Shown one piece after another: positions 33,732-45,796 of a DNA stretch of 64,000 nucleotides. The stretch is from assembly GCA_025618425.1 (NCBI GenBank), contig CM046846.1:30171619-30235618 (forward strand), in the 5' to 3' direction. Every line of letters starts with the position of its first letter. The stretch's first letter is position 1. The translations under genes and the position numbers were made by a program. A model generated the notes under the pieces. The model was not told the DNA's origin and ran no database searches. It saw only the letters and a program-made list of their open reading frames with translations. Origin of the DNA: Heliocidaris tuberculata (Eukaryota; Echinodermata; Echinoidea; Camarodonta; Echinometridae).

Positions 33732-33876
33732 ATTAAGTTTTTATGTGTTTACCTCGGATAATTCCTCGTCACTCAGGATTATAAATGCGCTTTCCTTTAG
33801 AACCATAGGATGCATGCCTGATCAAGTAGCATTCAAGAAGAACATCTTTACCCCCGATTGGGCTACAAAATTCCAT
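33732..33876 (+). other. 145-nt exon-like block, copy A
   Basis: Bounded by TTTGCAG on the left and GTAAGT on the right, i.e. consensus splice acceptor and donor. One frame is open throughout and includes SFRTIGCMPDQVAFKKNIFT and PDWATKFH. The copy at 36638-36782 differs at only two bases (one synonymous, Val; one Ser to Leu), while neighbouring duplicated DNA differs visibly more. I do not recognise the protein. It could be a captured host exon, an element exon, or chance. Confidence 0.35.
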
Positions 33877-34555
33877 GTAAGTCCTTAATCCTAAAGAAAA
33901 ATTGGCATGGAATCGTGACGGTAGAATGTTAGGAAAAAAATCCCTTAAAAATGGCCATTTCGAAAGAATTGTATTTTGGCCCTGTCAAAAACATTAAAAT
34001 AAATGTTTTGACGAATATTTATCATTCCCTGGCCATTATTAGCGCACATTGATTAAAACCGTACTATAAATGTATTTGATGGTAAGCAAACCGATCGAGT
34101 GCTAGAAAATTATTTTCATTATCTTGATCTTATTAAGCAAAGACAAAACCAAGAAACGGTGAACACAAAACAATAATAGAATTTGAAGAGAGTCACATGG
34201 ATGCGGGGAAAAGAAAAAGCTTAACTAAATAACTATAACCCGAAGATCTTCTTTTCCAGTCCATGCATGTGACTTCACATAAATGAAATGGCGTGGATAC
34301 CACAAATAATGAATTACAACTATAAAATAAAGGGTTTCGAAACAATTCTTCCTCTAAAAAAAACCACGTTTATGCTTTTTACGTTCTTCTTTTGAGTCGT
34401 TATGACGAATGTCTCATTGGAATATACGTGCAATAATGTTGATAATAGTATACCCTTGGAAATATTTTGAAAGAAAACGACTTTAAGAATGCTTATTTTA
34501 ATATTGATATACCTTCAATGCAAAATATGGAATAACAACATACAAATGTCAATCC

Positions 34556-36440
<1,885 letters not shown>

Positions 36441-36637
36441 AAATGAAAAATAAACCCTGAGACTTTTTATGGATTTTGTGAAGCACGGTCACTGCACTTC
36501 CGAGTGTTGTTTCTGAATTCTGATGTTCTATACATGTATTACGTACCGTGCTTTTGAACAATTAAACAGAAATTTAATCGAGGTAGGTCGACTAAACTCT
36601 GATGTGAGAAGAAAATAACATCTTTAGCCGTTTGCAG

Positions 36638-36782
36638 ATTAAGTTTTTATGTATTTACCTTGGATAATTCCTCGTCACTCAGGATTATAAATGCGCTTTC
36701 CTTTAGAACCATAGGATGCATGCCTGATCAAGTAGCATTCAAGAAGAACATCTTTACCCCCGATTGGGCTACAAAATTCCAT
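36638..36782 (+). other. 145-nt exon-like block, copy B
   Basis: Same acceptor (TTTGCAG) and donor (GTAAGT) context and same open frame as 33732-33876, with two substitutions. See copy A for interpretation. Confidence 0.35.
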
Positions 36783-37255
36783 GTAAGTCCTTAATCCTAT
36801 AAAGAAAAAAATAACATGAAATCAAGACGATAGAATGTTAGAAAAAAAATCCCTTAAAAATGGCCATTTCAAAAAGAATTTTATTTTAGCCCCGTCATAA
36901 ACAATAAAATAAATGTTTTGACGAATATCTATTATTCCCTAGCCATTATTGTAGCGCACATTGATTAAAACCGTACTATAAATGTATTTGATGGGAAGCA
37001 AACCGATCAAGTGCTAGAAAATTATTTTCATTATCTTGATCTTATTAAGCAAAGACAAAACCAAGAAACGGTGAACACAAAACAATAATAGAATTTGAAG
37101 AGAGTCACATGGATGCAGGGAAAAGAAAAAGCTTTACTAAATAACTATAACCTGAAGATCTTCTTTTCCAGTCCATACATGTGACTTCACATAATGTTTC
37201 GAAACCATTGGCGTAGACAGGTCCTCATAAGTGGGGGTATGATTCCCCTCAAAGA

Positions 37256-37458
<203 letters not shown>

Positions 37459-37611
37459 AAGAAATGTTCCTCGAACACAACGCTGGTGGTCACTCATAGT
37501 TGTTTTAGTGGAAGGTATAATGAAAGAAATATAGACATGCAAGTATCTTTTCACATATTGATTTATTCTTTTAAAAAATATGCAAATGTATAATAATGAT
37601 GATGTTAATAT

Positions 37612-37612
37612 A

Positions 37613-37674
<62 letters not shown>

Positions 37675-37697
37675 ATAATAATAATAATAATAACAGA
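37612..37697. repeat. (TAC)n then (TAA)n microsatellite
   Basis: About 60 bp of ACT/TAC triplets grading into AAT triplets. Confidence 0.95.
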
Positions 37698-37854
37698 CAT
37701 AACAATAACAATAATGATAATAATAATAATCATTATAATAATAAACAACATAATTAATATTATTATGATTATATTGATTAGTACTTAACCATTGTAAGAA
37801 ATTGAAATGTTTATTCCGATGTAAATGTCAGCCATCATTTTTTGTTTTTATACA

Positions 37855-37887
37855 GTCCTGATGAAGATCATTGATCGAAAGCTTGAC
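37855..37887 (+). ncRNA. Hammerhead-ribozyme-like motif
   Basis: GTC is followed by the conserved CTGATGA box, a short self-complementary GATC-ATT-GATC element in the stem II position, GAA, then the palindromic AGCT with T after it, and finally GAC. GTC and GAC can pair as stem I, and AGCT could form stem III between two molecules, the arrangement known for minimal hammerheads of Penelope-like retroelements. Stem II has a bulged or mismatched A next to the CTGATGA box, which weakens the call. A TACAGTCCTGATGAAG context followed by AATAAA-like sequence is also usual for such elements. No Penelope coding region is visible nearby. Confidence 0.35.
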
Positions 37888-37929
37888 AAATAAAGGAGGA
37901 CAATAAAAGCTACGACCGTCTCATAGTGA

Positions 37930-37950
37930 CATATATATATATATTATACA

Positions 37951-37983
<33 letters not shown>

Positions 37984-37994
37984 CATATATATAT

Positions 37995-38041
<47 letters not shown>

Positions 38042-38046
38042 TATAT
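37930..38046. repeat. (TA)n with CATATA variants
   Basis: About 115 bp of TA dinucleotides interrupted by C, just after the hammerhead-like motif. Confidence 0.95.
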
Positions 38047-38344
38047 AGTGTAGGGTGAGGGTGTGTAAACATATATGGTTTTTCTCTTTACATGTCCAAG
38101 ATACAACTTTAGCATCATGCTTTGCAGTTTTGTATTATGATTTGAATACTGAGCGAGCGAGCATACAATATTCAAAATTTGTGAGGTCGCAATTACATTA
38201 TAATATAAAAACGGGGAAACACAATTCTGCTTGGGTTCCATTTGCAAAATTTCACAATGAAAAATCATTTAATAAGCTATACTTTTGATACGAGCGAGCG
38301 TAGCAAGAGAGCATTTGGGAATATTGGCTCTAGGTCACTTTGGA
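38047..38344. other. Unassigned spacer with GAGCGAG motif
   Basis: Contains GAGCGAGCGAGC near 38151 and GAGCGAGCGTAGC near 38292. A 77-codon frame here has no recognised motif. Confidence 0.45.
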
Positions 38345-38735
38345 TTAGGGGCACGTGTTATGGAAAAGGGAAACGTGGTACTTATCATGGGGAAAAGGAC
38401 ACTTATTAGAAAAATAAATAAATGTGTAGAAAAGGCCATTATCAGAGGTGAAAAGGGGCACTAATCACACCTGAAAAGGGACATTTATAAGAACGGAAAA
38501 ACGTTCTTACAAAGTAGAAAAAATAAATCAGTGCCTATATATTACAAAGAAAAAAAAGGCGTTTTACATTAAAAGGAATAAAAGGGATAAATGCTCTTGC
38601 TGAAATAGGAGCATTTATCAAAGGTAAGGTGAGGGATGAGGTGTAATTATCAAAATGAGCACTTATAAGAATATGGAATGGGAACTGAAAAACGGGGGTA
38701 CTTATCTGAAGTTAAAGGGAAAAGTAGGGGCACTG
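38345..38735 (+). repeat. Degenerate GGGGCACTTATCA minisatellite
   Basis: Same unit style as 20310-20885 (GGGGCACTTATCAGA with A/G-rich spacers) and a similar end, GGGGCACTGTGCCC. Units are irregular. Confidence 0.8.
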
Positions 38736-39401
38736 TGCCCACATGCAACCCCCGGAGCGGGGCTTCTGACCGGGTCTACATGTTATGATTGTCATTTCAT
38801 CATTCTTCTCTGTATAGTTGGGTGATGATGACACAGGTCATCACCCTCGATAAATATTGGGGGTGATGTATTCCCTCTTTCCCTACTATATTCGATTCCT
38901 GTGACTATATTTTCATTTCAATTTTGAAAATTTGCAAAATTGCATTATAAAGGAAAGTTACCGACTAAGCCCTCTAAATCGAGAATAATTACATGTACTT
39001 TTAATTCAAATTATTTTTCTGCATTATGGCTTTGAAAAAAAATCACCTCAAAATGTATTGGGGGATGGTAACACAGACCACCCCCCCCCCCTTCAATTTT
39101 TTTTAAAATTATACCTCCATATCCCTCCCAGATCAACACCCATGTTGTATAATTTGAAGTAAATATTTTCACTTTCTAGTACTGTAAAATATATAAGGAA
39201 AAATCAGAAGCAACGACAGAATTGTAGATAAATATTAATAAATTCATATAAATCTATAATATTGTACATAAATAAATAATATCTATATTGAAATAAAGAA
39301 TTTATAAATTTGAATAATATTAATAAATATAATATATCAAATTATATTTATCTATTATAATAGAAAGTATATTTTCCACAATTAAAAAAAAAAAATTATT
39401 T

Positions 39402-39434
<33 letters not shown>

Positions 39435-39507
39435 TTTTGGGGGGTGTGAAACCTGGGGGGAATGTTTGTACACACCATCCCCCCACCTGAAAAGTTAGGG
39501 GGCATGC

Positions 39508-39544
<37 letters not shown>

Positions 39545-39583
39545 CCGCTATATACGACCCTGTTCGAAACAATGCTCATTAAC
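38736..39583. other. Unassigned stretch with extreme homopolymers
   Basis: Contains a 30-nt T run (39404-39433) and a 35-nt C run (39509-39543), plus a shorter C run near 39079. No gene recognised; the Gly-rich minus frame is the C run. Confidence 0.6.
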
Positions 39584-40264
39584 TTAAAGGGCAATCCAAA
39601 CTTTGTAAAAATTTGATTTTTGAACGCAGAAAAATCAGAGAAGCAGATTGGTGAAATTTGAACGAAATCGGACTAGCAATAAGAAAGTTATGATTTTATA
39701 AAAGTTGTAATTAATATACATAATGTAAATTTCAAATTGACCGTATCGGTACGGTCACTGTGATGTAGCGGCGGTCAACTTTCCCAGTTCGCTCCAACAC
39801 ACAAAATAACTGAAATGTCAATTTTTCGAGATGTATAACTCAGTAGGATCTTTTTGCTTTTTGGTGGACCTATAACAATATCCTATCTACAATATATTTT
39901 GAGTACTGCCTGAGGGAAAAGGCGCTGACGAGAAAACCGGAATTTAATGATATTTTGGTGTACAACAAATGGGAGCGTTGACCGTGAATACGTCACAATC
40001 GATTCACCACATTTTAGATTCGCATAGATGTAGTTTTCAAACATTCATAACTTTGATGTGCTATTCATTTATTTCCATATACATCATCATAAATTTACAA
40101 TCTTTCAACATGTATGGTCACATCAAAATATTATACATAGAAAAAAGGGTCGTCATAAGCAATTTATTCTTTGTCCGATTTCTTTCAAACTTTCACCATC
40201 CTGTTCCTCTTATTTTTCTCCTTTCACACAAATCAGCTTTTTACAAAGGTTGGAATGCCCTTCA
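39584..40264 (+). mobile_element. TTAA MITE, family T1, diverged copy
   Basis: Begins TTAAAGGGCAATCCAAACTT and follows the family through the AATCGGAC and GAGTACTGCC blocks. The right end has decayed (CCCTTCAA). About 115 bp of unrelated sequence is inserted near 40050-40165. This is the most diverged of the six copies. Confidence 0.85.
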
Positions 40265-40689
40265 AGATTTAAAACAAGAGGAAGAAAATGTGACAAACTG
40301 GCAACTAGTAACGTCGCTTACTCGCTTTTTGTATAGCAACAGAAAAATGGTAGGTGAATAAAATTAAATAAAATTCACGTACTCAAACCATCGATAACTA
40401 CTACTCAAACCCGAAATTAGACATGAAGAGGGCACTGTGCAATTGAGTATAATCTAAACAGTCTGAGTGTGGCCAGAAATGAGATGCAGTTGACACAGTA
40501 CGTCAGTACGGCACACAATTTCATATATACCTTCTTCGTTTGCTCAACATCACAATAACTGCATGCAACCTGTTATAATTATACCAAACCCTCCACTTAG
40601 CCAGGGTGCCCGGCTAAGATGCGCACAAACATAACTAAGGCCTTAACCGTCCTTAAAAGAGAGAGAAAAAAAAATTAATTATAATAATA
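40265..40689. other. Unassigned stretch
   Basis: No gene recognised. The part from about 40500 begins a repeat shared with 43385 onward (CACAATTTCATATA). Confidence 0.45.
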
Positions 40690-40785
40690 AAAGTAAATAA
40701 GGGGAGGTAGGGTATATAACAGGTTGCGGAACAAACTGATATGGTCGGGAAAGGTTTTCTGCGGGCGAATGCGCTTAGCTGAAGG

Positions 40786-40828
<43 letters not shown>

Positions 40829-40880
40829 GTAAGGAAATAACATATACAACAGCTTTGGCAACTCTCGTGGAAATAATTAT

Positions 40881-41120
40881 AATTGTGAGAAATGAAAATG
40901 AGAGAATAATGGTTGCGTAGCTTAAATCAAAGTTCCCCAGAGCTGTCCTTCCTTTTTGAATTTTTGCAAAGGTTGAAAAAATGTCTCCGCCGGGAATCGA
41001 ACCCGGGTCGTTGGCTTAGAACGCCAGTGCCTTAACCAAATTCAAAAAGGGAGGACAGCTCTGGGGAACTTTGATTTAAGCTACGCAACCATTATTCTCT
41101 CATTTTCATTTTTCACAATT
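40881..41120. repeat. Snap-back hairpin, 83-bp arms
   Basis: Arms 40881-40963 and 41038-41120 are complementary with only about two mismatches. The 74-nt loop holds the 3' half of a tRNA-like sequence (minus strand). TA microsatellites lie on both sides. The outer arm sequence, TGTGA(R)AAATGAAAATGAG, also forms the short hairpin at 6374-6420. Confidence 0.9.
40982..41037 (-). pseudogene. Half tRNA-like sequence, 3' part
   Basis: On the minus strand GGTTAAGGCACTGGC leads into a possible 7-nt anticodon loop GTTCTAA (anticodon would be TCT), GCCAACGACC, the T arm CCGGGTTCGATTCCCGG, and CGGAGAC where the acceptor 3' strand would be. The 5' acceptor strand and most of the D arm are missing, replaced by the hairpin arm. 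One anticodon-stem pair is mismatched. It is more likely a SINE head or tRNA pseudogene than a working gene. Confidence 0.6.
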
Positions 41121-41235
41121 ATATATATATATATATAATCATGATGACATATTACTTTTTGATCAACCAGCCCTCAGACCACAAATCTACCGGCCCTCAA
41201 GCCAAAATATCAAACGGCCGGTGGGGAAAATTCCC

Positions 41236-42261
41236 ATGGCCATTCCGTCCCTGAAAAAAAACCCCACATAATTTAAAGTTCGGTCGAGCTACCTAGATTA
41301 AAGTTCTGTTTCTTCCTCACTTTCACTCCCAAATGCAGAATAGGTAAAGAGCATCATAACTAACATTTGCAAGGGGTTTATTATATTATGTGACCGTGCA
41401 ACACAGAACATGTTAGAGCTCAATAAAAGTGTGTTCACTCAGCGCGGTCATTTTTAAAAAAAAATTTGGTAATTTTCAGAAAGAGCATACTTTCATCTAT
41501 GTTATTTAAGAATTTCGAGGCACGAAGCAACGTAAAATTAGTATTTTGGCAGGTTTTTTTTTTTTTTTTTTTAAATCCATGTCTACTGGCTAAAGTTTTC
41601 ATTATTTTGACCCCCATTCCATGAAAAATAGCTGTTACATAATATGTCATAAGTTAGAATGTGCTCGACAAGTGTGCAACCAAAATCTGATAAATCCCTC
41701 CATACAAATTTCTCTGGAGCTTGCCTAGTGCCTCTTTACTGCTTAAGTACCGTAAAGTAACGCTCTGAGGGGTTAGGCATTTTATCACTTGCTTCAGTTC
41801 TTTCTATTTTCTACTTTCTATTTTGATGAGTTATCAGAATCTAAATCTGATAAGCCCTTCTTTTAGAATCAGACCGAAGAAGAAGAAGAAGAAAAAAAAA
41901 TGTCTGGCGAATTAATGTTGGTTATATAATAGCGGCCCGGGTCACATATTTGTTATGATCATGAGTTGTCAAAAGTTCATATAGTTCCTACCACGAGAGG
42001 GAATAATACCTCACAGTAGCATTATGTGTTTTATGGAATTTTATGAAATTCGGTTGGGGAAATTTTGATGCGACCGGCCCGCTCAATTTATTAGATATGT
42101 ATTCCCAAATTTTCCCATATTTTCATAATCATTATAGCCATCAAGCGTGATTCAACAGCAAAGTGCTACCGTGAGGTATTCCATCTCGTGGCAAGAACTA
42201 TTCGAATTCTGGATAACTTAAAGGGTATATCATGTTCTTATATTTCATAATATGTGACCCT
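41236..42261. other. Unassigned stretch
   Basis: No gene recognised. T run at about 41555-41573 and a GAA-rich run near 41877-41898. Confidence 0.5.
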
Positions 42262-42330
42262 CAGTGGCGTATCTAGGGTTGTCGGCACATGAAAAGACGA
42301 AAAAGAAAGAAAGAGAAAGACGAGAAAAGG
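42262..42330 (+). mobile_element. hAT-like terminal fragment
   Basis: Starts CAGTGGCGTATCTAGGGTT, the same terminal motif as at 55847 and 63703. The other end is not visible, so the length is a guess. Confidence 0.45.
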
Positions 42331-42468
42331 AATACATGTACATGTAGTTCTCTTGGAATACTCGCCTCCCAGCAAGAATAAAGTGCATAACTGAGAAATA
42401 GCGGTTGTAATGGACTTGAAATGCGGCAGCTTCGCTATGCTCTAGAACACTCGCATAATTCTGTATTC

Positions 42469-43069
42469 TTAAAGGAGAATGAAACCCTGGGGTAATATCC
42501 ATTTTAATGAAAGAGGGGGTAGGGGGGTAGAGAGATGCAATTTTTAAAAAGTTCCATCAAAATCGGTTACGAAATGAAAAAGTTATGAAAGTTTAAAAAG
42601 TCTCAACATATGGTGATCCTCAAATTGGCAATGTTGCTTCAAAATGGCAGGTTTAGTAGTACAACTCTCAATATGTTTTGTACACAAAATGTCATATTTT
42701 CTCCATTATCTCTAAAGATGCTGCTTGTCTTTTTGTGAACTCAACATAATATGTTGTGTCAAATACATTTTCCCATGATATATCTTGAGCTAAGAAGGAG
42801 ACAAGCTGCACCTTGAGAGATAATGGGGAAAATAGGAAATTGTGTGTTGTTTGAAAACATACTGGGAGAGTTGTACTACTAAACCTGTCACTTTGAAGCA
42901 ACATTGCCAATTTGAGGATCGCCATAGAAAGTAAATTGAGACTTTTCAAACTTTCATAACTTTCTCATTTCGTAACCGATTTTGATAGAACTTTTTTTTT
43001 CAAATTGCTTCTCTCTATCCTCCCTTTTCATTAAAACTGATTTTTCCCCAGGATTTCATTCTCCTTTAA
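42469..43069 (+). mobile_element. TTAA MITE, family T3
   Basis: Begins TTAAAGGAGAATGAAACCCT and ends ATTTCATTCTCCTTTAA; TTAA at 42469-42472 and 43066-43069; about 601 bp. The subterminal CAAAATCGGTTACGAAATGA and AAGTTATGAAAG blocks, mirrored at the right end, resemble those of families T1 and T2. Non-coding. Confidence 0.9.
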
Positions 43070-43384
43070 AATCTCGCCTATTAATAGCTCATCAGAATAG
43101 ACAGTTCCTAACCATCTTATGTAACTTATATAATGCTACACCTCACAAAATGTTCTTTTTGAGAAACAGCCAGTCAAGGTTTGGTATCATCGAACTGTCG
43201 AAGCTCTCTGACTATCGGACTATTATGCAAGGGCACAAAAGGAGGCTTGAGGACTCCAGAGAATTTTTTATGGAGGGATAATCAGATTTTCCTAGACAGC
43301 TAGAAGTTGGCACACTTGTTGGGCACATTCTAATCATAATTATGCCGATCGAGTGTTAAAATTTAGACATTTAAAAAAAAATTC
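43070..43384. other. Unassigned stretch
   Basis: A frame through 42982-43281 is open here but carries no motif I recognise. Confidence 0.4.
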
Positions 43385-43850
43385 ATATAGTGCACAATTT
43401 CATATACCGGTTGCTTAACACAACAATTATTAATTTCTTGATTAATTAGGGAGAGGGTTGGTATATAACAGGTTGCGGTACAAACTGGGCGTTGTGGCGT
43501 GCGCCTGTAATCCAGCTATCAGTGGAAGTTATAAACTGATTCAGCGGACCCAGGTTCGAGACCGAGTCACGTCTTTCGGATGGTGACGTTAAAAGTCGGT
43601 CCCCAGACGTAAATAATCATATCTGATTGATACACGTCTGTAAAAACCCAATTACACACACACACACCCACACACACACACACGCATACTATGGGAAAAG
43701 GTTTTTGGCGGGCGAATGTGCTTTGCCGAAGGTAATTTTTTAAATATTTTCCTACATTACTTTTTGATCAACCGTCCTCAGACCACAAACCGAACGGCCC
43801 TGAAGACAAAATGACATGCGGCCAATGGGGAAAACTCCCCAAACTCCCAA
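43385..43850 (+). repeat. Dispersed repeat split by 7SL-like SINE
   Basis: Paralogue of the 40690-41235 repeat. The SINE at 43487-43690 interrupts it between ACAAACT and ATGGGAAAAGG; the uninterrupted counterpart reads ACAAACTGATATGGTCGGGA at about 40732-40751. Confidence 0.8.
43487..43690 (+). mobile_element. SINE-like insert with 7SL/Alu-like head
   Basis: The first ~35 nt, GGGCGTTGTGGCGTGCGCCT then GTAATCCAGCTA, align with the 5' (Alu) domain of 7SL RNA, the RNA of the signal recognition particle. A B-box-like GGTTCGAGACC follows at about 43553. The downstream part (GGATGGTGACGTTAAAAGTC, GGTCCCC, ACACGTCTGTAAAAACCC) is a generic SINE-type body, and the insert ends in a (CA)n tail. Ends are fixed by comparison with the empty site near 40738. 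It is too short and too changed beyond the head to be a functional SRP RNA. A tRNA-like origin cannot be fully excluded. Confidence 0.55.
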
Positions 43851-44013
43851 CGGCCAGTCCGCCCTGTAGGATGTCTACAACCCAGATGACCGACGACTTG
43901 CAATACCCACATAGTCGGTCTCAAGCATATAGACGTACGAGGCCAGGGAGGGGTAGGCGGGTGAGGGGGGGGGGGGTGGTGCTCGTTTTTCAGAAGGTCC
44001 ATTTTTACGAAGC

Positions 44014-44151
44014 TTCATCATTCCGAAAATGAAATAGGGTTCATAATTCAGAACATTATTTTGATGCATTCCGAAGGTTCGTAATTCCGAAAATGAAATA
44101 GGGTTCGTAATTTCGAAAATGAAAAAAAGGTTCATAATTCCGAAAATGACA
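44014..44151 (+). repeat. ~26-bp minisatellite (TTCATAATTCCGAAAATGAA)
   Basis: Four to five units of TTCATAATTCCGAAAATGAA plus ATAGGG. The inverted version of the same unit fills 45478-45690. Confidence 0.85.
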
Positions 44152-44464
44152 AATGATGTACTGGTCACGAATGCCCGATGATGGCGCTATCCCCGAGAAT
44201 ACAGAACTATTTTTTTTTTTTTTTTTTTTTTTGCTTTTGTTTTCTTTGTTTTGTTTTGTTTGTTCTTTACAGGCAGATGAACCGGAACAGGATGCATGCT
44301 ATGTGTGTGTGTGTGCGTGTGTGTGTATGTGTGTGTGTGGGGGGTGATGACGTGAGAAGATGTGTTTTGGTGTGTATGAGCGGGGGAGGGGGGGGGGGGG
44401 ACAGAAGTGTGTGTGTTTAGGTGTTTGCTGATGTGAGATAAGGTGGGGCAAAATATTTAATATC
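44152..44464. other. Low-complexity stretch
   Basis: T run (44212-44232), TG-rich tract (44305-44340) and a G run (about 44388-44401). No gene recognised. Confidence 0.5.
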
Positions 44465-45120
44465 TTTCTCTTAGAGCATGAAGAATGAGAATTTAATTTA
44501 AGAGTTAATGGATGGGAAAAGTATAATTACCTATATTCCTTTTTTTTTTTTTTTTTTTAATATGTTAAGAGATCGATGTAATTTTTGAAATATTTCTTTG
44601 AAAATTTTTGTTTTTTAAATTTTTTTTTAAAGGAAATGAACAATCATTCTTTTGAAACTTTTGTTATTCATATGATTTGTTATTCATGTAATTCATGAAG
44701 TGTTTTGTATGAATATGAACTCATTCTTTGTTATTGTAATAATTGTTTCGAATTATGAACTTGTTAAGAGGAAGAAATATCATTCAAACAAACAACAACA
44801 AAAAAATCATACCTTCCTCTAAGAGCATGAATAATGGAAGTTTAATTTAAAAGTTATATGGATGGGAAAGTATAATTACCCATATTTCTTTTTTTCTCTC
44901 TCTCTCTTTCTATTTTTAGAGATCGATGAAAGTTCTTTGTTTGAAAAATCATTGTTTTTAGAAAAGGAAATGTACAATAATTATTTTGAAACTTTTGTTC
45001 GTTATGCAATTTATGAAGAACTCTGTATGATTATGAACTCATTCTTTGTTATTGTAATAATTTTTGCTGAATTGTGAATTTGTCAAGAGGAAGAAATAAA
45101 ATATCATTCAAAACAAAAAA
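44465..45120 (+). repeat. Two ~330-bp direct repeats
   Basis: 44465-44811 and 44812-45120 are tandem copies sharing AGAGCATGAA, GGATGGGAAA, AGAGATCGATG, GAACTCATTCTTTGTTATTG and GAGGAAGAAAT in order. They diverge by several indels. The unit's nature is unknown. Confidence 0.8.
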
Positions 45121-45416
45121 ATCCATACAGAGAGTCCTGACACTGGAGGTCGCTTCTGATTGGTCAGTCATTTCATGGAGCTTCAAAAAGTTCCCTCTCA
45201 TAGAGAATGTACGCGAAAGGGAACTATTTGGGAGCTCCATGATCCGCCATGTTTTAAACAAAGACCGCGTACGCTCATGCTTATTATGCGCGTGTCACAA
45301 CTCTCTCTATCAACGCGCTCTGCGAGAATACGGCCGAAAACCGCACTGAACTCTGTACGTAGTGTAGAGTTCAGTGGGAATATAATGGAACGACATAATA
45401 CGTCCAATTCTGGACT
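45121..45416. other. CpG-richer unique stretch
   Basis: More CpG than its surroundings; includes a GATTGGTCAG (CCAAT-type) motif near 45158 and a hairpin CTGAACTCT...AGAGTTCAG at 45346-45375. No transcript or protein is recognised; promoter character is only a possibility. Confidence 0.3.
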
Positions 45417-45690
45417 AGGTTCATAATTCCGAAGGTTCGTAATTCCGCAAATGCAATAGAGCCTTATATAACTTTCAGCATTACGAACCTTCGGAAATAT
45501 GAACCCTTTTTCATTTTCGGAATTATGAACCCTATTTCATTTTCAGAATTACAAACCCGATTTCATTTTCGGAATTATGAACCATTTTTCATTTTTAGAA
45601 TTATGAACTCTATTTCATTTTCAGAATTACTAACCCTATTTCATTTTCGGAATTATGAACCCTATACTGTCGGAAACACGAACCTTCGGA
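45417..45690 (-). repeat. Inverted partner minisatellite
   Basis: First about two units in the plus direction (TTCATAATTCCGAAGGTTCG), then about eight in the minus direction (TTTCATTTTCGGAATTATGA type). Together with 44014-44151 it frames 44-45.7 kb with inverted arrays. Confidence 0.85.
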
Positions 45691-45796
45691 AAACGTCATG
45701 TAACCGGCGGGTGCCAACCTCCGAAAATTTGAAATTTCCAATATTCAGGCTGCGCAGTGTTGTTGTTTTTTTTTTATTTATTTTTTTTTTTTGTAA

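Larger units (their letters stand above)
32035..34281 (+). repeat. Tandem duplication, unit A
   Basis: From CTTCCTCTAAAAAAAA to ACTTCACATA this unit parallels 34349-37192 throughout, separated by 67 bp. Both units share the same internally deleted LINE, the same downstream non-LINE DNA and the same exon-like block. That argues for duplication of a locus and against two LINE insertions. Unit B is longer mainly because of a SINE. Confidence 0.9.
40690..41235 (+). repeat. Dispersed repeat with SINE-free site, hairpin inserted
   Basis: 40690-40790 (GGTATATAACAGGTTGCGG, then GGGCGAATGCGC and GAAGGTAATT) and 41150-41235 (TTTTTGATCAACC and GGCCGGTGGGG-type sequence) match 43446-43486 plus 43691-43735 and 43757-43850. 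Relative to that copy, this one lacks the 7SL-like SINE but carries the AT/hairpin block at about 40792-41150. Confidence 0.8.

Noticed and set aside
39382..39594. Gly-run and Lys-run minus-strand frame
   Set aside because: It is read through a C run and a T run.
40982..41037. Functional tRNA-Arg gene
   Set aside because: The 5' acceptor strand and D arm are missing and the sequence lies in a hairpin loop.
43487..43690. Functional SRP (7SL) RNA gene
   Set aside because: Only the first ~35 nt resemble 7SL; the rest is SINE-like and it ends in a CA tail.
45121..45416. CpG-rich promoter of a gene
   Set aside because: A CCAAT-type motif and CpGs alone are too weak; no gene follows.
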